Assembly (NCBI RefSeq): GCF_014251555.1
Contig: NZ_CP059190.1
Span: 205,377 to 269,376 of the forward strand
Origin: Blattabacterium cuenoti
Lineage (GTDB): Bacteria; Bacteroidota; Bacteroidia; Flavobacteriales; Blattabacteriaceae
DNA length: 64,000 bases
Direction: 5' to 3'
Position numbers and translations under genes: made by a program. The notes beneath the pieces were generated by a model. It had not been told where the DNA came from and did not search any database. It saw only the letters and a program-made list of their open reading frames with translations. Each line of letters begins with the position of its first letter. The first letter of the stretch is position 1. Of the stretch, positions 8,689-18,206 are shown in pieces.

Positions 8689-9477
8689 ATGCAAATGCAT
8701 AAGTCTACTTTTAAAATTAGAAATAAATTCGATCAGCATTTTTTAAAAGACAAAAATATAGCAAAGAAAATTGTAAGAAATCTTTCTTTTCAAAATTATG
8801 ATGCAGTAGTAGAAATAGGTCCTGGATTAGGTATTCTTACTCAATATTTGTTGAATTTATATTGTCGTCATCAGGTTTTTTTAATAGAAATAGATAGAGA
8901 ATTAATTTCTTTTTTAAGAAAAAATTTTTCTATTTCTAAAAATAGAATTATTCATAAAGATTTTTTAAAATGGAATCCTGAAGAAATGAATTTGCAGAAT
9001 TTTGCAATTATTGGGAATTTTCCTTATAGCATTTCTTCTCAAATCTTATTTCATATATTGAAATATAATCAATACATACCAGAGTGCATTGGCATGTTTC
9101 AAAAAGAAGTAGCAAAACGTATTACATCTCATGAAGGGGAAAAAACTTATGGAATTTTATCAGTTTTGGTCCAAGCATTTTATGAAGTAAAATATCTTTT
9201 TACTGTAAAAAAGCAAGTTTTTTTTCCTATGCCAAATGTAAAATCGGCAGTTATCTCTTTAAGAAAAAAGAATGAAATTCTTTCTTGTAACAAGGATTTA
9301 TTATTTGAATGTGTCAAAAAAGCTTTTAATCAAAGAAGAAAAAAATTAAAAAATTCTCTGCAACTATTTAACCATATTCCAAATTTTTATCAAATTCCAT
9401 TTTTGAACAAAAGAGCAGAAGAATTATCTGTAAAAGAATTCCTTCAATTAACAAAAGAAATAGAAATTAGGAGATGA
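8689..9477 (+). CDS. rsmA: 16S rRNA (adenine(1518)-N6/adenine(1519)-N6)-dimethyltransferase
   Basis: SAM-dependent dimethylation of two adenines near the 3' end of 16S rRNA during 30S maturation (also called ksgA). Motifs are FDQHFLKDKNIAKKI (usually FGQHFL), the SAM loop VVEIGPGLGILT, and the catalytic NFPYSISS. The C-terminal domain contains FNQRRKKLKNSL. I start it at ATG 8689 (262 residues), with ATG 8695 as an equal alternative. An ATG at 8653 would put the TATATTTG promoter box inside the gene. The transcript may be leaderless. It is followed by folD with a 4-bp ATGA overlap. Confidence 0.93.
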   Translation: MQMHKSTFKIRNKFDQHFLKDKNIAKKIVRNLSFQNYDAVVEIGPGLGILTQYLLNLYCRHQVFLIEIDRELISFLRKNFSISKNRIIHKDFLKWNPEEMNLQNFAIIGNFPYSISSQILFHILKYNQYIPECIGMFQKEVAKRITSHEGEKTYGILSVLVQAFYEVKYLFTVKKQVFFPMPNVKSAVISLRKKNEILSCNKDLLFECVKKAFNQRRKKLKNSLQLFNHIPNFYQIPFLNKRAEELSVKEFLQLTKEIEIRR

Positions 9478-10352
9478 CTAAATTATTAAATGGAAATCAA
9501 TTAGCAATAGAAATAAGAAAAGAAATTTCCAAGGAAATTGAAAAAAATATACTAAATAAAAAAAAACGTGTTCCACATCTTGGAATCATCTTAACAGGAA
9601 ATAATAGATCTAGTATTACATATGTTAATAGCAAACTCAAAGAGTGTAAAAATATAGGAATAAAATCTTCTTTAGTACATCTACCAGTAGGGTGTCTAGA
9701 AAAAAAATTATTGGAAGAAATAAACAAAATGAATCAAAATCCATTAATAGATGGTTTTATAGTCCAATTACCCCTTGAAAAGCATATCAACCAGGAAAAA
9801 ATAATTTTATCTATCGATCCAAACAAAGATGTAGATGGATTTCATCCTGAAAATTTTGGAAAAATGGCTTTAAACATGAAAGCTTTTTTTCCTGCAACTG
9901 CATTAGGTATATTAACTCTTTTGGAAAAAAATCAAATTAAAATATCCAAAAGACATACTGTAGTAATTGGAAGAAGTAGGATAGTCGGAAGGCCTATTAG
10001 TATTCTGATGAGTAGAAGAAGTAATTATGGAAATAGTACGGTTACATTGACTCATAGTCATACTCCAAATATAGAAGATTACACAAAACAGGCTGATATA
10101 ATTATAGTGGCAGTTGGAATTCCAAAGTTTCTTAAAGGAAAAATGATTAAAAAAGGAGCTATCGTTATAGATGTAGGAATAAATAGTACAAAAGATGAAA
10201 AAAAAATACTAGGAGACGTTGATTTTTATAGTGTTTATGGAAAAGCTTCTTATCTAACACCTGTTCCAGGTGGAGTAGGTCCTATGACTCGTGTTATGTT
10301 ATTAAAAAATACTTTAATAGCTGCATTAAATAGAAAAGATGAAAGAAATTAG
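9474..10352 (+). CDS. folD: bifunctional methylene-THF dehydrogenase / methenyl-THF cyclohydrolase
   Basis: Interconverts 5,10-methylene-THF and 10-formyl-THF. The 292 residues carry the YxxxK active-site motif (YVNSK), DGFIVQLPLEKHI, the NADP-binding GRSRIVGRPISILM and the signature PGGVGPMTRVMLL. Length is standard. It overlaps the end of rsmA by 4 bp and the start of queE by 14 bp, suggesting one transcript of rsmA-folD-queE. Confidence 0.97.
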   Translation: MTKLLNGNQLAIEIRKEISKEIEKNILNKKKRVPHLGIILTGNNRSSITYVNSKLKECKNIGIKSSLVHLPVGCLEKKLLEEINKMNQNPLIDGFIVQLPLEKHINQEKIILSIDPNKDVDGFHPENFGKMALNMKAFFPATALGILTLLEKNQIKISKRHTVVIGRSRIVGRPISILMSRRSNYGNSTVTLTHSHTPNIEDYTKQADIIIVAVGIPKFLKGKMIKKGAIVIDVGINSTKDEKKILGDVDFYSVYGKASYLTPVPGGVGPMTRVMLLKNTLIAALNRKDERN

Positions 10353-10956
10353 TTTTCCTATAAAAGAATTTTTTTATTCTATTCAAGGAGAAGGTCATTA
10401 TTATGGGATAGCTGCGTACTTTATTCGTTTTGAAGGATGCAATATAAAATGTGATTGGTGCGATACCAAAGAAAGCTGGAAAATCAAAAAAAAGGATTTT
10501 ATTCCAGTTCATAAAATTATTGCTCATATTAGCAATAATAATCATACAGTCAAAAACATTGTAATTACTGGTGGAGAACCTATGATGTGGGATTTATATC
10601 CTTTAACCAAAATTTTGAAAAAAAAAGGATATCGTATTCATGTTGAAACTTCAGGATCTTATCCTATAAAAGAAAAATATATGGATTGGATCACCGTTTC
10701 TCCCAAAAAAATAAAACTTCCTTTAGCAGAAAATTATAAAAAAACCAACGAGTTAAAAATTATTATTTCTAATGAAAAAGATTTTCTTTTTGCAGAAGAA
10801 CAAGCCATTCATGTCAAAAACACTAATTGTTTCCTGTTCCTACAACCTGAGTGGACTCATTTAGTTAAGATTCTTCCAAAAATAATTTTTTATATAAAAG
10901 AGAATCCAAAATGGAGGATTTCTCTTCAAATTCATAAAATGTTAAATATTCCTTAA
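10339..10956 (+). CDS. queE: 7-carboxy-7-deazaguanine synthase (radical SAM)
   Basis: Radical SAM enzyme of queuosine synthesis, converting 6-carboxy-tetrahydropterin to 7-carboxy-7-deazaguanine. The 205-residue product has EFFYSIQGEGHYYG near the N-terminus and a CxxxCxxC cluster at C34, C38 and C41 (CNIKCDWC). ITGGEP and HVETSGS follow. Length is typical of Bacteroidota QueE. tgt, which inserts the product precursor into tRNA, lies at 54.9-56.0 kb. Its stop shares the palindrome TTAA with the stop of the convergent hisIE. Confidence 0.93.
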   Translation: MKEISFPIKEFFYSIQGEGHYYGIAAYFIRFEGCNIKCDWCDTKESWKIKKKDFIPVHKIIAHISNNNHTVKNIVITGGEPMMWDLYPLTKILKKKGYRIHVETSGSYPIKEKYMDWITVSPKKIKLPLAENYKKTNELKIIISNEKDFLFAEEQAIHVKNTNCFLFLQPEWTHLVKILPKIIFYIKENPKWRISLQIHKMLNIP

Positions 10957-11576
10957 TCAGAATTTTGATTATCTATATGTCTATTTTCCAAAATATTAAT
11001 AACATCTTGTATAGAGAAACCTTTTTCATGTAAAAGAATAAGATAATGAAAAAGTAAATCTGCAGATTCATTTAAAAATAAGTTTCTATTGTTATCCTTA
11101 GATTCAATAACAAGTTCTACAGCTTCTTCTCCTAATTTTTGAGATATTTTATTAATTCCTTTTTTTGATAATTGATATATATAAGAGTTTTTTTTCTGTT
11201 GATTAATTCTACTAGAAATTAAATCTTCCAAATAAAATAAAAAATTTTTTTTATTAACCTCTTTCCAACAAGTGTCTGTTCCTTTATGACAAATAGGTCC
11301 TGTTGGGACTGCTTTAATCAATAAAGTATCTCCATCACAATCTATTAATAGATCTTTAATAAATAGATAGTTTCTACTAACTTCCCCTTTAGTCCACAAT
11401 CTTTTTTTAGATCTGCTATAAAAAGTCACTTTTTTTTCATGAACACTTTTTTGATAGGCTTCTTGATTCATATAACCTAGCATTAATATTTTATCTGTTT
11501 TTGCATCTTGAATAATCACAGGGATCAATCCTTTTTTAAAATTGATCATTTTTTGTTGAAAATATTCTTTTTTCAT
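10953..11576 (-). CDS. hisI: bifunctional phosphoribosyl-AMP cyclohydrolase / phosphoribosyl-ATP pyrophosphatase
   Basis: Steps 2 and 3 of histidine synthesis. The 207 residues comprise an N-terminal cyclohydrolase (HisI, residues ~1-110, metal-binding CDGDTLLIKA and CHKGTDTCW) and a C-terminal pyrophosphatase (HisE, ~115-200, with KLGEEAVELVIES). The fusion order is the usual one. It is the last gene of the his operon and overlaps hisF by 4 bp. Confidence 0.97.
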   Translation of the reverse strand: MKKEYFQQKMINFKKGLIPVIIQDAKTDKILMLGYMNQEAYQKSVHEKKVTFYSRSKKRLWTKGEVSRNYLFIKDLLIDCDGDTLLIKAVPTGPICHKGTDTCWKEVNKKNFLFYLEDLISSRINQQKKNSYIYQLSKKGINKISQKLGEEAVELVIESKDNNRNLFLNESADLLFHYLILLHEKGFSIQDVINILENRHIDNQNSD

Positions 11577-12334
11577 ATCGTAGTTCTTACAGGTATATGA
11601 AAACGGTTTAAATAATATTTTAAATTTGGAATTTCTATTTCTCTATAATGAAATATACTGGCAGCTAAAGCAGCATCTGCCTTTCCAATTTGGAAGATTT
11701 TATAAAAATCTTCTAATTTTCCAGCACCACCTGAAGCAATAACTGGAGTAGAAATATTTTCTGATATTTTTTTGGTAATATCTAAAGCGAATCCATTTTT
11801 TGTTCCATCATGATTCATTGAAGTTAATAATATTTCTCCAGCTCCTCTATTAGCCCCCTCTCTAGCCCAATCTAGTGTTTTCGTTTTAGTGGAAATCCTA
11901 CCTCCATTTAAATATACCCACCATTCATTTTCCTCATATTTTGTATCAATAGCTAATACAATACATTGACTTCCAAATCTTTTAGAAAATCTTTCTAAAA
12001 GATTTGGACTTTTAAAAGCTGCAGTGTTAATAGATATTTTATCTGCGCCTGCATTTAATAATAATTCTACATCCTCTTCTTCTCGAATTCCTCCTCCAAC
12101 TGTAAAAGGAATATTAATATGACTAGAAATATCTCTCACTAAGCTAGTTAATGTTTGACGTTTTTCATTTGTAGCTGTGATATCCAAAAATATTAATTCA
12201 TCTGCACCTTGTTTTGTATACCAACAAACTAATTGAATTGGATCTCCAGCATCTTTTAAATGTTTAAAATTAACTCCTTTTACTGTTCTTCCATTTTTAA
12301 TATCTAAACAGGGTATAATACGTTTAGCTAACAT
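11573..12334 (-). CDS. hisF: imidazole glycerol phosphate synthase, cyclase subunit
   Basis: TIM-barrel cyclase subunit that uses ammonia from HisH to make imidazole-glycerol phosphate and AICAR. The 253-residue length is standard. Catalytic Asp is at D11 (IIPCLDIKNG), and phosphate loops include VGGGIREEED and IASGGAGKLEDF. Two bp separate it from hisA. Confidence 0.98.
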   Translation of the reverse strand: MLAKRIIPCLDIKNGRTVKGVNFKHLKDAGDPIQLVCWYTKQGADELIFLDITATNEKRQTLTSLVRDISSHINIPFTVGGGIREEEDVELLLNAGADKISINTAAFKSPNLLERFSKRFGSQCIVLAIDTKYEENEWWVYLNGGRISTKTKTLDWAREGANRGAGEILLTSMNHDGTKNGFALDITKKISENISTPVIASGGAGKLEDFYKIFQIGKADAALAASIFHYREIEIPNLKYYLNRFHIPVRTTI

Positions 12335-12336
12335 AT

Positions 12337-13074
12337 TTAATTATTATTATTCTTTTCTTGCCAATTTCTAAGTTCTGATAACGATATCTTATTCTCATAT
12401 ATCGCTTTTCCAATAATGACTCCTCTACAACCTAAATTGAATAATTTATCTATATCTTCTATATTTCTAATTCCTCCACTTGCTATAAATTCAATATTTG
12501 GAAATCTTTGAATTATTTCCTTGTATAAATAAAAAGAAGGACCAGACAAAACTCCATCTTTAGATATGTCTGTACAAAAAATTTTTCTGACTCCATGATT
12601 ATTTTTTTCTGCTAAAAAATCCAAGAATGGAATATCAAAAAATTCTGTCCACCCATTAGTGGCGATTTTTTTATTTTTAACATCTAATCCTAATAAAATT
12701 TTATCATCTCCATAAATATGGATCCATTTTTTTAAAAGAATGGGTTTTTTAATAGCAATACTACCAACAGTTACCATATGACCTCCATTTTCAAATACAG
12801 CACGAACATCCTCTTCAGTATGAATTCCTCCTCCAAAATCTATAATTAAATTTGTATGTTTTGCTATTTTTTCCAAAATTTTCCAATGTACTACTTCTCC
12901 TTTTTTTGCTCCATCTAAATCGACTAAATGCAGTCTAGATATTCCATTATCTTCTAATAAAAAAGCCATTTCTAGCGGATCATCATTATAAATTTTTTTC
13001 TTTTTAAAATCACCTTGTTTTAAACGAACGCACTTTCCATCAATTAAATCTATAGCTACTATAATATTCATCAT
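12337..13074 (-). CDS. hisA: phosphoribosylformimino-AICAR ribotide isomerase
   Basis: Amadori rearrangement of ProFAR to PRFAR in a TIM barrel. The 245-residue sequence has the N-terminal AIDLIDGKCVRLKQGD, IIDFGGGIHTEEDV, the second catalytic Asp in CTDISKDGVLSG, and IASGGIRNIEDI. The second of two adjacent ATGs (13071) is an equally possible start. It sits between hisH and hisF, as in most his operons. Confidence 0.97.
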   Translation of the reverse strand: MMNIIVAIDLIDGKCVRLKQGDFKKKKIYNDDPLEMAFLLEDNGISRLHLVDLDGAKKGEVVHWKILEKIAKHTNLIIDFGGGIHTEEDVRAVFENGGHMVTVGSIAIKKPILLKKWIHIYGDDKILLGLDVKNKKIATNGWTEFFDIPFLDFLAEKNNHGVRKIFCTDISKDGVLSGPSFYLYKEIIQRFPNIEFIASGGIRNIEDIDKLFNLGCRGVIIGKAIYENKISLSELRNWQEKNNNN

Positions 13075-13083
13075 TAATTATTT

Positions 13084-13674
13084 TTATAATCGGATAAAAT
13101 TTTCTAATATTTTGTGTCCTACATAAGAAGATTTTTCTGGATGAAATTGAACAGCATAAAAATTATTCTTTTGCAACGCAGCACTGTAAGAAACTATATA
13201 TTCTGTTTTTGCTGTTGTGTATTTTCCCAAAGGAGCATAATAACTATGAACAAAATATTGATAACTTCCATCTGGAATATTTTCAAATAAAGGACCTTTG
13301 AGTTTATGAATGGTATTCCAACCTATTTGAGGTATTTTATCATTTTTATTTTTAGATTGAAACTTTCTAACCAATAAATCGAAAATTCCTATGCATGTAG
13401 TACTACTTTCTTCTGAATATTTACAAAGTAATTGCATTCCCAAACATATTCCCAATACAGGTTGTTCTAATTTAGATAAAAGAACATCCAATTTTTTTTC
13501 TTTTAAATATTTCATTGCACAATTAGCTTCTCCTACTCCAGGCAAAATAACTTTTTCTGCATTTTGAATAGATTCCATAGAATCTGTTACGATGGCTTGT
13601 ACTCCTATCCTTTCTAGAGAAAAAAGAACCGACTGTACATTTCCTGCAGGATATTTTATGATAATTGTTTTCAT
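13084..13674 (-). CDS. hisH: imidazole glycerol phosphate synthase, glutaminase subunit
   Basis: Class I amidotransferase partner of HisF. The 196 residues show the nucleophile Cys in PVLGICLGMQLL and the His/Glu pair in YAVQFHPEKSS. The oxyanion region LPGVGEANCAMKYL is present. Length is normal. Confidence 0.97.
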   Translation of the reverse strand: MKTIIIKYPAGNVQSVLFSLERIGVQAIVTDSMESIQNAEKVILPGVGEANCAMKYLKEKKLDVLLSKLEQPVLGICLGMQLLCKYSEESSTTCIGIFDLLVRKFQSKNKNDKIPQIGWNTIHKLKGPLFENIPDGSYQYFVHSYYAPLGKYTTAKTEYIVSYSAALQKNNFYAVQFHPEKSSYVGHKILENFIRL

Positions 13675-13694
13675 AATTTTTCATTAAAAAATTT

Positions 13695-14861
13695 TTACAA
13701 TAGGCCTTTAGAACTAGGAATTTGATTATTAGAAGAATTTTTTTTTATTGCCATTTTAATGGCTTTTGCAAAGCATTTAAAAATAGATTCTATTTTGTGA
13801 TGTTCATTTTTTCCTGTAGCATGAATATATAGATTGCACTTTGCAGATAAAGAAAAGGATTTAAAAAAATGATAAAACATCTCTGTAGGAACTTTTCCTA
13901 TTTTTTCCCTAAAAAATTTTGCTTTCCATACTAATTGACTTCTTCCTCCAAGATCTAATGCGACTGTAGATAAACTATCATCCATAGGAATGAAATAGAA
14001 TCCATAACGTTCTATTCCTTTCTTCTTTCCTAAAGATTGATCAAAAATCTCTCCTAAAGCAATTCCAGTATCTTCTATAGTATGATGCTCGTCTACATAA
14101 AGATCTCCTTTTGTTTGAATATTTAGATCTATAGAACTGTGAAATGCTATTTGTTGTAGAAGATGATCAAAAAATCCAAGTCCTGTTTGTATATGAGCTC
14201 TTCCTTTTCCATGAAGAAAAATAGATATTTTAACATTTGTTTCTAATGTAGTCCGTTCGTGTACTAATTTTTTTCTAGTAATAGACGATAAATATTCATA
14301 AATATTTTCCCAATTATCTGTTTTTAAGGATATTATTTTTTTAAGATCTTTTTCTTCTATAGTAGATAAATAATCTTTTTCTTCTTTTGTTAGATTTTTA
14401 TTATGATGATTTTCTTTGATCCATATTGACTTACATCCTAGATTTTTAGCTAGCAAAACATCAGTTAATCTATCTCCAATAACAAAAGATTTAGAAATAT
14501 TGTATAAATCTGATTGTAAATAAGTAGAGAGCATTCCTATACCAGGTTTTCTAGTCAAAGATTTTTCTTCTGGAAAAGTTCTATCTATATGAACAGAATA
14601 AAAATTAATTCCTTCTGTTCTTAAAACATTTAAAATATGATTATGGATAGGCCAAAATATTTTTTCAGGAAATTGATCTGTACCCAACCCATCTTGGTTG
14701 GTCACCATGACTAAATTATAATTTAATTCTTGCACTATTTTTGACAAAAAAAATATAACTTTTGGATAAAAACTGATTTTTTCAATAGTATCAATTTGAT
14801 ACACAGGTGGGTTTTCTCGTATAATAGTCCCATCTCTATCAATAAACAATATTTTTTTCAT
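13695..14861 (-). CDS. hisB: bifunctional histidinol-phosphatase / imidazoleglycerol-phosphate dehydratase
   Basis: Two-domain HisB. Residues ~1-165 are a HAD phosphatase (FIDRDGTIIRENP, VTNQDGLGTD, then the Cys-poor lid region) that releases histidinol. Residues ~190-388 are the dehydratase, with metal-binding HHTIEDTG and HHKIESIFK. I start at the ATG ending at 14861, giving 388 residues and a 1-bp TAATG overlap with the hisC stop. A longer frame from 14906 would run 46 bp into hisC. The bifunctional form occurs in Enterobacterales and Bacteroidota. Confidence 0.95.
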   Translation of the reverse strand: MKKILFIDRDGTIIRENPPVYQIDTIEKISFYPKVIFFLSKIVQELNYNLVMVTNQDGLGTDQFPEKIFWPIHNHILNVLRTEGINFYSVHIDRTFPEEKSLTRKPGIGMLSTYLQSDLYNISKSFVIGDRLTDVLLAKNLGCKSIWIKENHHNKNLTKEEKDYLSTIEEKDLKKIISLKTDNWENIYEYLSSITRKKLVHERTTLETNVKISIFLHGKGRAHIQTGLGFFDHLLQQIAFHSSIDLNIQTKGDLYVDEHHTIEDTGIALGEIFDQSLGKKKGIERYGFYFIPMDDSLSTVALDLGGRSQLVWKAKFFREKIGKVPTEMFYHFFKSFSLSAKCNLYIHATGKNEHHKIESIFKCFAKAIKMAIKKNSSNNQIPSSKGLL

Positions 14862-15964
14862 TACATCTTTATTTTGGAGTATTTTTTGATTTGATCTATT
14901 AAACACTCATTTTCTTCGTGAGTTCCTACTGTAATTCTTAAACAATTATTGCATAAAACAATTTTAGAACGATCTCTAACAACAATTTTTTTTTCCATTA
15001 AATATTGATAAAGATTTTCTGAAGAAAAATTAATTTTTACTAGCAAAAAATTAGAAGAACTAGGATAGACTTTACGTACAATAGGAATTGTTCTTAATGA
15101 TTCTTTCATATATTTTCTTTCTGAAAGAATATTTTTTAAATGATAAAAAAATAAATCTCGATTTTCAAGAGCTTTAATAGCAATTTTTTGAGAATGAATA
15201 CTTATATTATATGGGTGTTTGATTTTATTCATCCATTGAATAATGGATTCAGAAGCAATCGCAATTCCTATTCTTAAACCCGCTAACCCCCAAGATTTAG
15301 AAAGTGTTTGTAGAATAATTAAATTGGGATATTTATCAATTTCCATGGATAAGGATTTTTGATCTGAAAAATCAATATAAGCTTCATCTAAAACAACAAT
15401 TCCTGTAAATTTTTTTGTAATATTTTCAATGTCTTTTCTTTTTATATCGTTTCCTGTTGGATTGTTTGGAGAACAAATAAAAATTATTTTACTATATTGA
15501 TTAACAGATTGTTCTATTCTTTTTAAATTCAATTGATATTCTTCCTTCGTAAGAGAAATTCTGATTATATTTACACCATGAATTTTTCCACTCACTTCAT
15601 ACATTCCATAAGTAGGGGGAAAAATTATAGAATGATCTATTTCTGGACGAGAAAAAATACGATAAATCAAATCAATAATTTCATCGCTCCCATTTCCTAA
15701 AAATATTTTAGATGGAGAAATATTTTTTAAATCAGATATTTTTTTCTTTAATTCTTTCTGTAAAGGATCTGGATATCTGTTGTAAGAGTTCAAATAAGAT
15801 AGTGGGGATCCAAAAGAATTTTCATTAGCATCTAAGAAAATAGAATTTTTTTCTTTATCATGTTCTGTTCTTGCGGATATATAAGGATCCACTTTTAAAA
15901 TATTGTCTCTGATTAGAGAATTCAGATCAAAATTGGAACAATCTTTGTTTTTACTATTGTTCAT
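14861..15964 (-). CDS. hisC: histidinol-phosphate aminotransferase
   Basis: PLP-dependent class II aminotransferase. It has SDLKNIS..FLGNGSDEIIDL, FICSPNNPTGN, VLDEAYIDFS and the PLP lysine in TLSKSWGLAGLRIG. I prefer the ATG ending at 15964 (367 residues), leaving 4 bp to hisD. The ATG at 15979 adds only five residues and overlaps hisD. Length is close to the family norm. Confidence 0.95.
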   Translation of the reverse strand: MNNSKNKDCSNFDLNSLIRDNILKVDPYISARTEHDKEKNSIFLDANENSFGSPLSYLNSYNRYPDPLQKELKKKISDLKNISPSKIFLGNGSDEIIDLIYRIFSRPEIDHSIIFPPTYGMYEVSGKIHGVNIIRISLTKEEYQLNLKRIEQSVNQYSKIIFICSPNNPTGNDIKRKDIENITKKFTGIVVLDEAYIDFSDQKSLSMEIDKYPNLIILQTLSKSWGLAGLRIGIAIASESIIQWMNKIKHPYNISIHSQKIAIKALENRDLFFYHLKNILSERKYMKESLRTIPIVRKVYPSSSNFLLVKINFSSENLYQYLMEKKIVVRDRSKIVLCNNCLRITVGTHEENECLIDQIKKYSKIKM

Positions 15965-15968
15965 GCAT

Positions 15969-17270
15969 TTAAAATTCATTTTTTAATCGAATATTAATGG
16001 ACTTTTGATGTGCTATCAATCCTTCTTCGTAAGATAAAATATTTACACATTCCGACAAATTTTGCAATCCTTTTTTGGATATTTTTTGAAAAGTGATTTT
16101 TTTAACAAAGCTATCTACAGACACTCCACTATAAGATTTTGCATAACCATATGTAGGTAACACATGGTTCGTTCCAGAAGCGTAATCACCAACACTGACT
16201 GGAGAATAATTTCCTAAAAAAACAGAACCAGCATTAATCACTTTTTCACTCCAATAAGAAGCATCGTTGCAATTAATAATGAGATGTTCTGGAGCAACTT
16301 GGTTGATAAAATTCATACATTCTTCCAAAGAAGAAAAAACAACTATTTTACTTTTTTTTAAAGATTTTTCTATAATATTTTGTTTTTTAGAAAGATGAAA
16401 CAATTGTTTTTCTAATTCTTCTTTGATTTTTTCTATCCAATATTTGTTATTTATAGTAACCAAAAGGATATAGCTTTCTGGATCATGTTCAGATTGAGAT
16501 AATAAATCAGCTGCTACATATTCTGGATTTGCTTTTTCATCAGCCATTATCACAACTTCTGAAGGGCCTGCAGGCATATCTATAGATACAATTCCTTTTT
16601 GTGATACAATTTGCTTGGCTATTGTCACATAAGAATTTCCTGGACCAAATATTTTGTAGACGGAAGGAATACTTTCTGTTCCATAAGCCATAGCAGCAAT
16701 AGCTTGAACTCCTCCCACTTTATATATACGAGTTATTCCAACATATTTAGCTGTATATAAAATAGATGGATGAATATTTCCATTTTTATTTGGAGGACTG
16801 CATAAAATAATATTTTTGCATCCCGCCAGTTTACCAGGTATTCCTAACATTAATACAGTGGACAATAAAGGTGCGGATCCTCCAGGAATATAAAAACCTA
16901 CTTTTTCTATTGGAATAGATTTTCTCCAACAAAAGACTCCTGTTGATACTTCTATTTTTGGTTCCTCATGTATCTGTTTTTGATGAAAACATTTGATATT
17001 CTTATATGCTATCTCTATAGATTTTTTCACAGAACTTGAAACTTTCATATTTGCTTTTTGAAAATCTTCTTCTGTGACTTGAATCCGTTTTATATCGACA
17101 TTATCATATTTTCTTGTATAAGTTTTGACGGCTGTATCTCCATAATTTTTTATATTCTCAATAATAGGAATAACCAAATCCGTTAAGTGAAAAATTTCCT
17201 GCGAAGATCTGTTCAAAATAGATTGACATGTTTTGTATGTAGGATGAATATACACTTGAATCATATCCAT
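15969..17270 (-). CDS. hisD: histidinol dehydrogenase
   Basis: Zn- and NAD-dependent oxidation of histidinol to histidine. Key stretches are GFYIPGGSAPLLSTVLM, VGGVQAIAAMAYGT, DMPAGPSEVVI and SQSEHDPESY. The QVAPEHL motif contains the catalytic Glu-His pair. The start is taken at the ATG ending at 17270 (433 residues; E. coli has 434), 5 bp after hisG. A frame opening at 17354 would run through the end of hisG and is rejected. Confidence 0.95.
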   Translation of the reverse strand: MDMIQVYIHPTYKTCQSILNRSSQEIFHLTDLVIPIIENIKNYGDTAVKTYTRKYDNVDIKRIQVTEEDFQKANMKVSSSVKKSIEIAYKNIKCFHQKQIHEEPKIEVSTGVFCWRKSIPIEKVGFYIPGGSAPLLSTVLMLGIPGKLAGCKNIILCSPPNKNGNIHPSILYTAKYVGITRIYKVGGVQAIAAMAYGTESIPSVYKIFGPGNSYVTIAKQIVSQKGIVSIDMPAGPSEVVIMADEKANPEYVAADLLSQSEHDPESYILLVTINNKYWIEKIKEELEKQLFHLSKKQNIIEKSLKKSKIVVFSSLEECMNFINQVAPEHLIINCNDASYWSEKVINAGSVFLGNYSPVSVGDYASGTNHVLPTYGYAKSYSGVSVDSFVKKITFQKISKKGLQNLSECVNILSYEEGLIAHQKSINIRLKNEF

Positions 17271-17275
17271 ATTTT

Positions 17276-18133
17276 TTATAATATAATTTTTTCTATTGGC
17301 AGTACTAATATATCTTGTGCTCCAAGTGCTTTTAAGTTTTCTATAATTCCCCAAAAATCATTCTCATTGACGACGGAATGAACCGAACTACATTCTGAAT
17401 TCGCCAGAGGAAGAATAACTGGACTTTTAATTCCTGGAAGATAAGATATTATTTTCTCTAGTCGATCGTTAGGAACATTTAATAAAATATACTTATTATT
17501 TTTGGCTTTTTTTACAGCTCTAATTCTAAATAATAATTTATCCATAATTAAATTTTGAGGAGAACCTAGATGCAGATGTGATGCCAATACAGCTTCAGAC
17601 TCAAGAACTGTTTCTACTTCTTTTAGTCCATTCATAAAAAGTGTAGACCCACTGCTAACTAAATCGCAAATACAATCCGCTAAACCTATCCCAGGAGCAA
17701 TTTCTACAGCTCCAGATATTTCGTGAATTTCTGCATTGATATATCTTTTTTCAAAAAATTCTTGAACTAAAAAAGGATAACTTGTTGCAATTCTTTTTCC
17801 ATCTAAATCATCTATATTATTGTAAAATAAAGATTTAGGAACAGCTATAGAAAGTCTGCATTTTCCAAAACCTAAACTCTCTTTTATTTTTATTTTCTTT
17901 CTTTTCTCCAAAAGAACATTTTTTCCCACAATTCCTATATCAGCTACTCCATCTTCTAAATATTGAGGAATATCATCGTCTCTTAGAAAAAGAACTTCTA
18001 GCGGAAAATTAAGAGCAGTTGTTTTTAATTTATCTATACCAATATTAACTTCAATACTGCAATCTTTCAGCAACTTGATAGAGTCCTCATAAAGACGACC
18101 TGATTTTTGAATAGCTATTTTAAGTTTATCCAT
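17276..18133 (-). CDS. hisG: ATP phosphoribosyltransferase (long form)
   Basis: First committed step of histidine synthesis, ATP + PRPP to PR-ATP. The 285-residue length indicates the long HisG form, which carries its own C-terminal regulatory domain and needs no HisZ. Motifs are IAIQKSGRLYEDSIKLL, VADIGIVGKNVL, and the PRPP loop ADCICDLVSSGSTL. The family's feedback histidine site lies in the C-terminal domain (residues ~210-285). It is the promoter-proximal gene of the his operon. Confidence 0.97.
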   Translation of the reverse strand: MDKLKIAIQKSGRLYEDSIKLLKDCSIEVNIGIDKLKTTALNFPLEVLFLRDDDIPQYLEDGVADIGIVGKNVLLEKRKKIKIKESLGFGKCRLSIAVPKSLFYNNIDDLDGKRIATSYPFLVQEFFEKRYINAEIHEISGAVEIAPGIGLADCICDLVSSGSTLFMNGLKEVETVLESEAVLASHLHLGSPQNLIMDKLLFRIRAVKKAKNNKYILLNVPNDRLEKIISYLPGIKSPVILPLANSECSSVHSVVNENDFWGIIENLKALGAQDILVLPIEKIIL

Positions 18134-18142
18134 ATATAATAA

Positions 18143-18178
18143 GGAAAAAATAACAAAAGCTTACAAGAGTAAGCTTTT
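18143..18178 (-). terminator. terminator-like hairpin in the his operon leader
   Basis: On the minus strand AAAAGCTTAC, a 4-nt loop TCTT, and GTAAGCTTTT form a perfect 10-bp stem (18155-18178), followed by GTTATTTTTT. It lies 22 bp upstream of hisG and about 30 bp downstream of the promoter box, where a transcription attenuator would be. Confidence 0.65.
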
Positions 18179-18192
18179 TGTAGTAGATTAAA

Positions 18193-18201
18193 TTAATGCA
18201 T
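18193..18201 (-). other. possible Met-His-stop mini-ORF in the his leader
   Basis: The minus strand reads ATG CAT TAA immediately downstream of the TATATTTG box, so the first possible ORF of the his transcript is Met-His-stop. A single His codon is weak evidence for a leader peptide and could be chance. Confidence 0.25.
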
Positions 18202-18206
18202 CGCAG

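Noticed and set aside
16000..17354. hisD starting at 17354
   Set aside because: The extra 28 residues are the antisense-free overlap with the hisG 3' end in another frame and do not fit the HisD N-terminus; ATG 17270 gives the family length.
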